Source of the DNA: DASUBV01 sp035763085
Lineage (GTDB): Bacteria; Actinomycetota; Actinomycetes; Streptosporangiales; Streptosporangiaceae
Direction of reading: 5' to 3'
Assembly (NCBI GenBank): GCA_035763085.1
Contig: DASUBV010000143.1
Span: 1 to 36,329, forward strand
Length of the DNA: 36,329 nt
The notes beneath the pieces were generated by a model that worked only from the letters and a program-made list of their open reading frames with translations, did no database searches and was not told the origin of the DNA. Shown one piece after another: positions 22,596 to 29,003 of the stretch (position 1 is the stretch's first letter; each line of letters begins with the position of its first letter). Made by a program: the position numbers and the translations under genes.

Positions 22596-23941
22596 CCGCT
22601 GATCAGCCGGTAGGCCCAGGCTGCCGCCAGGTAGCCGATCGCGACCACCAGCAGCAGGGGATAGGACCGGCCGGTCATCGGCATGAAGGCCGCGCTGAGT
22701 GCCGCCCCGGCCACGAACGAGGCGTTGAACAGCATGTCGTACAGGGAAAAGACGCGGCCCCGGAAGGCGTCCTGCGACTGCTGCTGGAGGATCGTCGTGG
22801 CGCAGATGGCGATGCCCTGGGCGGCCAGCCCGAGCACGAATCCGATGGCCAGGAAGCCCGGCTGGCGGAAGCCGGTGCCCAGTGCCGCGGTCGCCAGCCC
22901 GCCCAGGATCAGCATGGCGGCGATGTAGCTCGCCTTGGCGACCCGCTGGGTGATCACCGGCGTGATGACCGCGGCCGTGCCGTAGCCGATGGCCGAGGCC
23001 ACCACGACCAGGATGAAGTGGCCCAGCGCGTTGTTGCTGCCGACGTCGTGATAGAAGAAGTTCCGGTACAGCAGGACCGACATCAGCAGCAGGATCCCGT
23101 ACAGGAACCGGTGGCTGGCGGTGGCGGTCAGCGCCGCGGCGGCCCGCCGCCGCCGGGCGACGTGGCGGGCCCCGGCCGCCAGGCCGCGGGCAACCCCCGC
23201 CAGTTCGGCGCCGATCCCGCCGGCCTGGCGGATCTCGCTGGCAGTGGGGCCCAGCAGGTTCCGCGGGATCCGCAGTGCCACCAGGCCCGCGCAGACATAG
23301 CACAGGCCGCCGACCAGCAGCGTGGCCGCCGAGCCCGCCTGGCCGCCGCCGGTGATCACGTGCACGCCCAGCCCGGCGATGCCGCCGACGAAGGCGACGA
23401 TGGTGCCCGAGGTCGGGGCCACCGAGTTGGCCATGACCAGCTTGTCGGAGCTGACCACGTGCGGCAGCGCGGCCGAGAGTGACGACAGGAAGAACCGGTT
23501 GACCCCGAGCACCAGCAGCGCCCCGATGTAGAGCGGCACGCCGAGCGTGCCCGAGGCCACGAAGGTGGCGGCGAGCACGACGAAGGCAAAGCGGATCAGC
23601 GCCGACCAGACCAGGATCTGCCGTCTCGACCAGCGGTCGATGAACACCCCCGCGAACGGCCCGATCAGCGAGTAAGGCAGGTACAGGACGGCGAAGGCGA
23701 CGGTCGCGGCTACGGGGTCGGGGAACGTCGTGGCGTTGAAGAACACGTACGCGCCCAGGCCGGCATTGAAGACGCCGTCTCCGGTCTGGGAGATCAGCCG
23801 GGTGGCGAACAGCTTGCGGAACTCGCGCTCGGCGAGTACGGCGCGCAGATCCGCGGTGAACGATGACGGCTGCGGCCGCCAGCCAGGCGGGCCAGACCGC
23901 TGGGCGACCCGGCCGGCGGGGCTATCAGCCTCAGAGGACAC
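22493..23941 (-). CDS. MFS transporter (MFS_3/EntS-like exporter)
   Basis: A 482-residue transporter with about 12 membrane spans. Early motifs: EREFRKLFATRLISQTGDGV, LYLPYSLIGPFAGVFIDRWS and SRRQILVWSALIRF, which match the MFS_3 group that includes the enterobactin exporter EntS; the substrate here is unknown. The GTG start at 23941 has no ribosome binding site and is six bases after TAGTCT, so it may be leaderless. It diverges from the MarR gene across a 94-base region holding nested palindromes, so it may be controlled by that MarR protein. Its last 34 codons lie antisense to the end of cca. Confidence 0.88.
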   Translation of the reverse strand: MSSEADSPAGRVAQRSGPPGWRPQPSSFTADLRAVLAEREFRKLFATRLISQTGDGVFNAGLGAYVFFNATTFPDPVAATVAFAVLYLPYSLIGPFAGVFIDRWSRRQILVWSALIRFAFVVLAATFVASGTLGVPLYIGALLVLGVNRFFLSSLSAALPHVVSSDKLVMANSVAPTSGTIVAFVGGIAGLGVHVITGGGQAGSAATLLVGGLCYVCAGLVALRIPRNLLGPTASEIRQAGGIGAELAGVARGLAAGARHVARRRRAAAALTATASHRFLYGILLLMSVLLYRNFFYHDVGSNNALGHFILVVVASAIGYGTAAVITPVITQRVAKASYIAAMLILGGLATAALGTGFRQPGFLAIGFVLGLAAQGIAICATTILQQQSQDAFRGRVFSLYDMLFNASFVAGAALSAAFMPMTGRSYPLLLVVAIGYLAAAWAYRLISGQFPDGPEGGSEPAGGTDGSAAGTPSAAAQSRSS

Positions 23942-23947
23942 GAGGCC

Positions 23948-23953
23948 AGACTA
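23948..23953 (-). promoter_or_regulatory. -10 element for the leaderless MFS transcript
   Basis: TAGTCT on the minus strand (23953-23948) is six bases before the GTG start at 23941; no Shine-Dalgarno is present. TATATT (23972-23967) further upstream is an alternative -10 box. Confidence 0.5.
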
Positions 23954-23968
23954 CGGGTCGGCCATGAA

Positions 23969-23998
23969 TATAGGGAGCCTATATAGATAGGCTATACT
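23969..23998. promoter_or_regulatory. Nested palindromic operator between divergent MFS and marR genes
   Basis: TATAGG-GAG-CCTATA (23969-23983) overlaps AGCCTAT-ATAG-ATAGGCT (23976-23993); both are perfect inverted repeats. A -10-like TATACT for the marR side follows at 23993-23998. The AT-rich stretch stands out sharply from its surroundings. A MarR dimer bound here would cover both promoters. Confidence 0.8.
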
Positions 23999-24035
23999 CG
24001 CCCGGGCTGCAGGTCAGCCAGGTTCGGACAGCTTC

Positions 24036-24551
24036 GTGACGCAACGGGAAGACATGGGTGCAATGAGCGGAAGTTCCGGGTCAGCCGGGTCATCCAGGGC
24101 GCAGGAGCAGGCCGTCGCAGCGGCGATCGATGGCCTGGTCGCGGTCGCGGTGCGGAGCGGCCCGCGGGACATCAGCCTGACTACCGCGTCCACCCTGGCG
24201 ACGCTGGAGCGCGGCGGGCCCTGCCGCCTGACCGACCTGGCCGAGATCGAGGGCGTGGCACAGCCGTCCATGACCACGCTGGTCACCGGACTGGAGCGGT
24301 CCGGGCTAGCCGAGCGCCGGCCCAGCCCGGCCGACGGCCGGGTGGTGCTGGTCGCTCTCACCCCGGCCGGAGTTGCTTACCTGCGCGCCCGGCGCCAGGC
24401 CCGGGCCCAGGCCCTGGCCAGCCTGATCGCCCAGCTGCCCGCCGAGCAGGTCGCCGCGCTCGCCGGGGCCGTCCCGGCCATGGTGAGCCTGCGCGAACTT
24501 GACGCACGGCACCGGGCCGCCGGCCGGGAGAAGGCCGGGGTGCCGGCATGA
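24036..24551 (+). CDS. MarR family transcriptional regulator
   Basis: A regulator of up to 171 residues. After a Ser/Ala-rich start comes the MarR winged helix: DISLTTASTLATLERGGPCR, LTDLAEIEGVAQPSMTTLVT (recognition helix), then LERSGLAERRPSPADGRVVL with the D-G-R wing. Flanking helices make the dimer interface. The start is uncertain: GTG 24036, ATG 24054 (GGGAAG just before) or ATG 24063. It overlaps the next MFS gene by four bases (ATGA). It probably represses itself, the coupled pump and perhaps the divergent MFS gene from the palindromes at 23969-23993. Confidence 0.9.
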   Translation: MTQREDMGAMSGSSGSAGSSRAQEQAVAAAIDGLVAVAVRSGPRDISLTTASTLATLERGGPCRLTDLAEIEGVAQPSMTTLVTGLERSGLAERRPSPADGRVVLVALTPAGVAYLRARRQARAQALASLIAQLPAEQVAALAGAVPAMVSLRELDARHRAAGREKAGVPA

Positions 24552-25810
24552 CGACTAGCCGTGGCGCCAGCCCGTTCCGGCAGCCGAAGGCCGTCTGGGC
24601 GGTGGCCTTTGCCTGCGTGGTCTCGTTCATGGGACTGGGCCTTGTCGACCCCATCTTGCCGGCGCTGTCCACGCAGCTGCACGCCTCGCCCAGCGCCGTC
24701 GAGCTGCTGTTCACCAGCTACCTGGTCGTGACCGCGGTCGCCATGCTGATTACCGGCTGGGTGTCCAGCCGGATCGGCGGCAAGCGGACGCTCGTGGCGG
24801 GCCTGATCCTGATCGTCGCCTTCAGCGCGCTGGCCGGAGCCTCGCACTCGATCAGCGAGATCATCGGCTTCCGGGCTGGCTGGGGGCTGGGCAACGCGCT
24901 GTTCATCGCCACCTCGCTGGCGGTGATCGTGGGCGCCGCGTCGGGCGGCTTCGGCGGCGCCATCGTGCTGTACGAGGCCGCCCTCGGGCTGGGCATCTCG
25001 CTCGGTCCGCTGATCGGCGGCGAGCTCGGCGGCATCAGCTGGCGGGGCCCGTTCTTCGGCGTGACGGTCCTGATGGGCATCGCGCTGGCCGCAACCGTCG
25101 CGTTCGTGGACCGGACGCCGCGGCCCGCCCGCCGGACCTCCGTCATCGAACCGCTGCGCGCGCTGCGGCATCGCGGCCTGGCCACGATGAGCCTCACCGC
25201 GCTCTGCTACAACTGGGGCTTCTTCACGCTGCTGGCCTATACCCCGTTCCCGATGCACCTGGGCATCCACGAGCTGGGGTACGTCTTCACCGGCTGGGGC
25301 ATCATCCTGGCCATCTTCGCGGTGTTCGTCGCGCCGCGGCTGCAGCGCCGGTTCGGCACCCCGCGGACCCTCTATGTCAACCTCGCGCTGCTGGCCGCCG
25401 ACCTGGTCGTGATCGCGGCGTTCACCACCTCGCAGGTGACCCTGATCGCGGCCGTCGTCGTCTCGGGCGCCTTTATCGGGCTGAACAACACCCTGACCAC
25501 CCAGGCGGTGATGCTGATCGCGCCGGTCGAGCGGCCGGTGGCCTCGGCCGCCTACGGCTTCGTCCGCTTCATCGGCGGGGGGCTGGCGCCGTACTTCGCC
25601 GCCCGGATGGCCGCCGACCTCAATGTGCACGTGCCGTTCTACGTCGGCGCCGTCGCGGTGCTGGTCGGCCTGGGCGTGCTGACCACCGGGCACGCCCAGC
25701 TGACCAGGGCCGAGCGGGAACTTGAGACGGCCGAGGAGGAGGCAGGCCTCCCGGCGACGGGTCCGGAGCCGGAGATCCTGGCCCCCGGCGGTGCCGACAT
25801 CCCCGGCTGA
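24548..25810 (+). CDS. MFS transporter, DHA1-type drug exporter
   Basis: A 420-residue, roughly 12-span exporter coupled to marR by an ATGA overlap. It starts with a short polar tail, then VWAVAFACVVSFMGLGLVDP and ILPALSTQLHASPSAVELLF, the usual DHA1 opening; GWVSSRIGGKRTLVAGL is the motif A loop and LGISLGPLIGGELGGISWRG the motif C region. Family members export drugs and metabolites by proton antiport. The C-terminal 40 residues are acidic. The MarR coupling suggests induction by a toxic ligand. Confidence 0.9.
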   Translation: MTTSRGASPFRQPKAVWAVAFACVVSFMGLGLVDPILPALSTQLHASPSAVELLFTSYLVVTAVAMLITGWVSSRIGGKRTLVAGLILIVAFSALAGASHSISEIIGFRAGWGLGNALFIATSLAVIVGAASGGFGGAIVLYEAALGLGISLGPLIGGELGGISWRGPFFGVTVLMGIALAATVAFVDRTPRPARRTSVIEPLRALRHRGLATMSLTALCYNWGFFTLLAYTPFPMHLGIHELGYVFTGWGIILAIFAVFVAPRLQRRFGTPRTLYVNLALLAADLVVIAAFTTSQVTLIAAVVVSGAFIGLNNTLTTQAVMLIAPVERPVASAAYGFVRFIGGGLAPYFAARMAADLNVHVPFYVGAVAVLVGLGVLTTGHAQLTRAERELETAEEEAGLPATGPEPEILAPGGADIPG

Positions 25811-25853
25811 CGAGAGCGGTGATCCAGGTCAGAGCGTCTAGTTCGATGGACGT

Positions 25854-25882
25854 TTGGTTTCTAGTCGGCTAGAACCTATGAT
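25854..25882 (+). promoter_or_regulatory. Promoter with operator-like palindrome upstream of the HicB-like gene
   Basis: A -35 TTGGTT (25854-25859) and a -10 TATGAT (25877-25882) are 17 bases apart. Between them TTCTAG-TCGG-CTAGAA (25859-25874) is a perfect inverted repeat, placed where a bound repressor would block RNA polymerase. The downstream gene encodes an HTH protein, so autoregulation is likely. Confidence 0.7.
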
Positions 25883-25920
25883 CCCGGTCCCAGAGACAGG
25901 CGGGACGGGGCAGGGAGACC

Positions 25921-26313
25921 ATGGCTTCGTATCAAGCGCGGGTAAGGCGGGAGAGCCGGCGGTGGGCAGTGGTCATCGATGGCCTGCCGCCCAACGTCAT
26001 CGGCGCAGCGGATGTCGACCGCTTCGCCGATCTCGATGCTGAGGTCCGGGAACTGATTGCCGACCTCACGGACTCCGATCCCCGCAGCTTCAGCCTGTTC
26101 TGGCAGTACGTCATCGGCGACGAGGACGTCACCGTGGAAGTAAGCCGTCTCCGGAATGCCGAGCTAGCCCTGCGGCAGGCGGCCGACGAGCGAGATGATG
26201 CTCGCCGTGCCGCCATCGAGGCCCTGGCCCGCGCGAACGTCTCGCAAGCCGTGATCGGCGATGTGCTCGGCCTTTCACACCAGCGAATCCACCAGATGCT
26301 CCGGGCAGGATAG
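25921..26313 (+). CDS. HicB-like fold protein with C-terminal HTH (orphan antitoxin-like regulator)
   Basis: A 130-residue protein with AGGGAG (25912-25917) just before ATG 25921. The N-terminal part (YQARVRRESRRWAVVIDGLP through DLDAEVRELIADLTDSDPRS) looks like the HicB partial RNase H fold. A charged helix (RLRNAELALRQAADERDDAR) leads to a helix-turn-helix, ALARANVSQAVIGDVLGLSH, ending QRIHQMLRAG, much like sigma region 4 HTHs. Such proteins are often labelled HicB family antitoxins, but no HicA toxin gene is beside it. It probably binds the palindrome in its own promoter. Its physiological role is unknown. Confidence 0.75.
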   Translation: MASYQARVRRESRRWAVVIDGLPPNVIGAADVDRFADLDAEVRELIADLTDSDPRSFSLFWQYVIGDEDVTVEVSRLRNAELALRQAADERDDARRAAIEALARANVSQAVIGDVLGLSHQRIHQMLRAG

Positions 26314-26342
26314 AGCACGCAGGACGACCCTCGGACATGGCA

Positions 26343-26378
26343 CTGGCCCGGTCCCCGAGTGCTCGGGAGCCGGGCCAG
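26343..26378. terminator. Two-way hairpin between the HicB-like gene and ino1
   Basis: CTGGCCCGG (26343-26351) pairs with CCGGGCCAG (26370-26378), and inside it CCCGAG pairs with CTCGGG around a two-base loop. It lies in the 104-base gap between converging genes; there is no T run. Confidence 0.65.
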
Positions 26379-26417
26379 CGACCTGCCGGCCTATCGCAGC
26401 CTTGTGCGGCCGCGGGG

Positions 26418-27497
26418 CTAGCGCTCGACCTCGCCGTGGATGAACTGGTCCACCGCGTCGCGGGCGTCGTCGTCGCTGTACTGCTCGGGCGGCGACTTCA
26501 TGAAGTAGGACGAGGCCGACAGCAGCGGGCCGCCGATGCCGCGGTCCAGGGCGATCTTGGCCGCCCGGATGGCGTCGATGATCACGCCGGCCGAGTTCGG
26601 CGAGTCCCAGACCTCGAGCTTGTACTCCAGGTTCAGCGGGGTGTCGCCGAAGGACTTGCCCTCCAGGCGGACGAAGGCCAGCTTGCGGTCGTCCAGCCAC
26701 GGCACGTGGTCCGACGGGCCGATGTGCACGTCCGCCCTGGCCATCTCGTGCGGGATCTGGGAGGTCACCGACTGGGTCTTGGAGATCTTCTTGGACTGCA
26801 GGCGCGTGCGCTCCAGCATGTTCATGAAGTCCATGTTCCCGCCGACGTTCAGCTGGTAAGTGCGCAGCAGCTCGACGCCGCGGTCCTCGAACAGCTTGGC
26901 CATCACGCGGTGGGTGATGGTCGCGCCGACCTGGGACTTGATGTCATCGCCGACGATCGGGATGCCGGCCTCGGTGAACTTGGCCGCCCACACCGGGTCG
27001 GAGGCGATGAAGACCGGCAGCGCGTTCACGAACGCCACGCCGGCGTCGATCGCGCACTGGGCGTAGAAGCGGTCGGCCTGCTCGGAGCCAACCGGCAGGT
27101 AGGACACCAGCACGTCGGCCCTGGCGTCGCGCAGCGCCTGCACCACGTCGGCCGGCTGCTCGTCGGACTCAGTGATGATCTCCTGGTAGTACTCGCCCAG
27201 GCCGTCCAGGGTGTGGCCGCGCTGGACGGTCACATTGGTCGGGGGGACGTCGCAGATCTTGATGGTGTTGTTCTCGCTGGCAACGATGGCCTCGGCGAGG
27301 TCCCGGCCTACCTTCTTGGCATCCACGTCGAACGCGGCGACGAACTCGATATCGCGCACGTGGTAGGGGCCGAACTGAACGTGCATGAGCCCCGGCACCC
27401 GGATGCCGGGTTCCGCGTCCTTGTAGTAATGCACGCCCTGCACCAGGGAGCTCGCGCAGTTTCCGACGCCCACGATGGCGACCCGAACCGAACCCAT
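26418..27497 (-). CDS. ino1: Inositol-3-phosphate synthase (actinobacterial/archaeal type)
   Basis: A 359-residue NAD-dependent enzyme that turns glucose-6-phosphate into 1L-myo-inositol-1-phosphate, the source of inositol for phosphatidylinositol and mycothiol. It begins MGSVRVAIVGVGNCASSLVQ (Rossmann loop) and has VSYLPVGSEQADRFYAQCAI, FVNALPVFIASDP, GDDIKSQVGATITHRV and LNVGGNMDFMNMLERTRLQS, all typical of the family, at normal length. AAGGAG precedes ATG 27497 at a normal distance. It is 47 bases downstream of a padR gene on the same strand, so the two probably share the promoter behind the palindrome at 28275-28297. Confidence 0.96.
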   Translation of the reverse strand: MGSVRVAIVGVGNCASSLVQGVHYYKDAEPGIRVPGLMHVQFGPYHVRDIEFVAAFDVDAKKVGRDLAEAIVASENNTIKICDVPPTNVTVQRGHTLDGLGEYYQEIITESDEQPADVVQALRDARADVLVSYLPVGSEQADRFYAQCAIDAGVAFVNALPVFIASDPVWAAKFTEAGIPIVGDDIKSQVGATITHRVMAKLFEDRGVELLRTYQLNVGGNMDFMNMLERTRLQSKKISKTQSVTSQIPHEMARADVHIGPSDHVPWLDDRKLAFVRLEGKSFGDTPLNLEYKLEVWDSPNSAGVIIDAIRAAKIALDRGIGGPLLSASSYFMKSPPEQYSDDDARDAVDQFIHGEVER

Positions 27498-27544
27498 GAG
27501 GATTGCTCCTTATCTATGCCGCGGCGACAGCAGCCGTCCCGGCG

Positions 27545-28159
27545 TTAGCCGGCGGTGCTTGCCCCGCCGCCTTCTGTGTGGTCCCCGTCCGGACGGCCAG
27601 GTGCGCTGCCCGACTGCCGTTCCGAGGCGATTAGCTCATTCAGCCAGCGGACCTCGCGCTCCACCGACTCCAGGCCGTGCCGCTGTAGCTCGAGGGTGTA
27701 GCTGTCGACCCGCTCGCGCGTCCTGGTGGCCGCGGCGCGGAATGCCTCGAGCCGCTCCTCGAGCCTGCTCCGGCGGCCTTCGAGGATTCGCATCCGGATG
27801 TCGGCCTGGGTCAGGCCGAAGAACGCGAAGTGCACCCCGAAGCCGTCGTCCTCCCAGGAGGCCGGCCCGGACTGGCCGAGCAGGTCTTCCAGGCGCTCCT
27901 TGCCTTCGGCGGTCAGCCGGTACACGATCTTCGACCGCCGTCCGGCCAGCGGCTTGGCCGGCGTGCCGACTGCATCGTCGGCGATGAGGCCCTTGGCCAG
28001 CAGGTCCTTCAGGCACGGGTAGAGCGACCCGTACCCGAACGCGCGGAACGCCCCCAGCAGCGAGTTGAGCCGCTTGCGCAGCTCGTACCCGTGCATCGGC
28101 GTCTCGTGCAGCAGCCCGAGCACGGCGAGCTCGAGCACGCCAGAGCGCTGACTGGTCAT
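27545..28159 (-). CDS. PadR family transcriptional regulator upstream of ino1
   Basis: A 204-residue PadR protein starting at ATG 28159, with GGAGG about 13 bases upstream (GTG 28171 would add four residues). The winged helix reads LELAVLGLLHETPMHGYELR, then AFGYGSLYPCLKDLLAKGLI and AGRRSKIVYRLTAEGKERLE. The C-terminal part is a long helical arm (RMRILEGRRSRLEERLEAFR), followed by a short Gly/Ser/Pro-rich tail. Homologues lie next to ino1 in Streptomyces. It most likely binds the perfect palindrome 115 bases upstream and controls itself and ino1; the ligand is unknown. Confidence 0.92.
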   Translation of the reverse strand: MTSQRSGVLELAVLGLLHETPMHGYELRKRLNSLLGAFRAFGYGSLYPCLKDLLAKGLIADDAVGTPAKPLAGRRSKIVYRLTAEGKERLEDLLGQSGPASWEDDGFGVHFAFFGLTQADIRMRILEGRRSRLEERLEAFRAAATRTRERVDSYTLELQRHGLESVEREVRWLNELIASERQSGSAPGRPDGDHTEGGGASTAG

Positions 28160-28274
28160 GACGGCTCGCACCTCCTTGCCTGGCTGTCGTGCCGGCCTGG
28201 CTGGCCTGACCTGCTGAGTTACCGTCAGGGTCACCGGACCCGGTGCCCGGGCCGAAGCTCCCGACGTGACGGTC

Positions 28275-28297
28275 CGATGTATCGGGCCGATACATCG
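28275..28297. promoter_or_regulatory. Perfect 23-bp palindromic operator upstream of padR-ino1
   Basis: CGATGTATCG (28275-28284), GGC, CGATACATCG (28288-28297): ten-base arms with no mismatch, containing the ATGT...ACAT dyad often seen in PadR operators. It lies in the 287-base gap between padR and the divergent DUF5318 gene. The rest of that gap shows no gene. Confidence 0.8.
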
Positions 28298-28433
28298 CAA
28301 AGATATGCGCGGGGACGCGAGGGCGCAAGCCCGGCGACTGAGTCCACCTGTGCCCACCGTGCCCGAAGCCGGCAATCACCAGGTCAGCAGCGCGGAAATC
28401 GGGTCAGCTATCGGCGTCAGGGCAGTTCCGTCG

Positions 28434-28439
28434 TAACCT
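28434..28439 (+). promoter_or_regulatory. -10 element for a leaderless DUF5318 transcript
   Basis: TAACCT is seven bases before ATG 28447, and no Shine-Dalgarno is present. This fits the leaderless pattern seen at several other starts in the window. Confidence 0.5.
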
Positions 28440-28446
28440 GTCGGGC

Positions 28447-28845
28447 ATGAGGCGATCGGTCGTGGACTACGGGCTAGCGCGGCGCGCGACGCTCGCCTCG
28501 GTGTTCTCCGGCCACAGCACGCTCACCGATGTCTGCGACGCCCACCCGTACCTGCTGCGCGCGGCAAAGTTCCACGGCGAGCCGACCGATGTCCCCTGCC
28601 CGATCTGCAGGAAGGTCAAGCTCACCCACGTCACCTACGTCTACGGCGACGAGCTCGGCCGCTATGAAGGGCGCGTCAAGCAGGGCCCGGAACTGGACGA
28701 AATGGCGGCGGAATACGCCGAGTTCCAGGTCTATGTGGTCGAGGTCTGCCAGAGTTGCTCGTGGAACCACCTCGCGTCGTCCTACGTTCTGGGCACGGGC
28801 GAGCCACCCACCCGGCGGAGCCGGCGCGCCCGGGCTAGCGAGTAA
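28447..28845 (+). CDS. DUF5318 family zinc-ribbon-like protein
   Basis: A 132-residue actinobacterial protein of unknown function. It begins VVDYGLARRATLASVFSGHS and DVCDAHPYLLRAAKFHG, and has two cysteine pairs: C51-P-I-C54 (VPCPICRKVKLTHVTYVYGD) and C101-Q-S-C104 (VEVCQSCSWNHLA), which look like a four-cysteine zinc site. The last 20 residues are basic and variable. It stands between the padR-ino1 pair (divergent) and the PBP gene (same strand, 158 bases on), as in related genomes. It may be leaderless. No function can be given. Confidence 0.88.
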   Translation: MRRSVVDYGLARRATLASVFSGHSTLTDVCDAHPYLLRAAKFHGEPTDVPCPICRKVKLTHVTYVYGDELGRYEGRVKQGPELDEMAAEYAEFQVYVVEVCQSCSWNHLASSYVLGTGEPPTRRSRRARASE

Positions 28846-29003
28846 GCGGGCAGGTCCGGCCTTCTTACAGTTCGGTGACCGCTCCGGCAGCGCGAGCGTG
28901 AGAATCGATATGAGCCGGAATGGTTTGGTAGCGCCGGGTACCGTATGTCCCGGCGGGAAAGCTGCTCGCTTGCGACCGCCCTACCCCCGACCAGCGAGGA
29001 CAC

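Noticed and set aside
26418..28159. PadR-ino1 as a horizontally transferred module
   Set aside because: Base composition matches the surroundings and the same gene order occurs near the origin in Streptomyces, so it is part of the conserved core.
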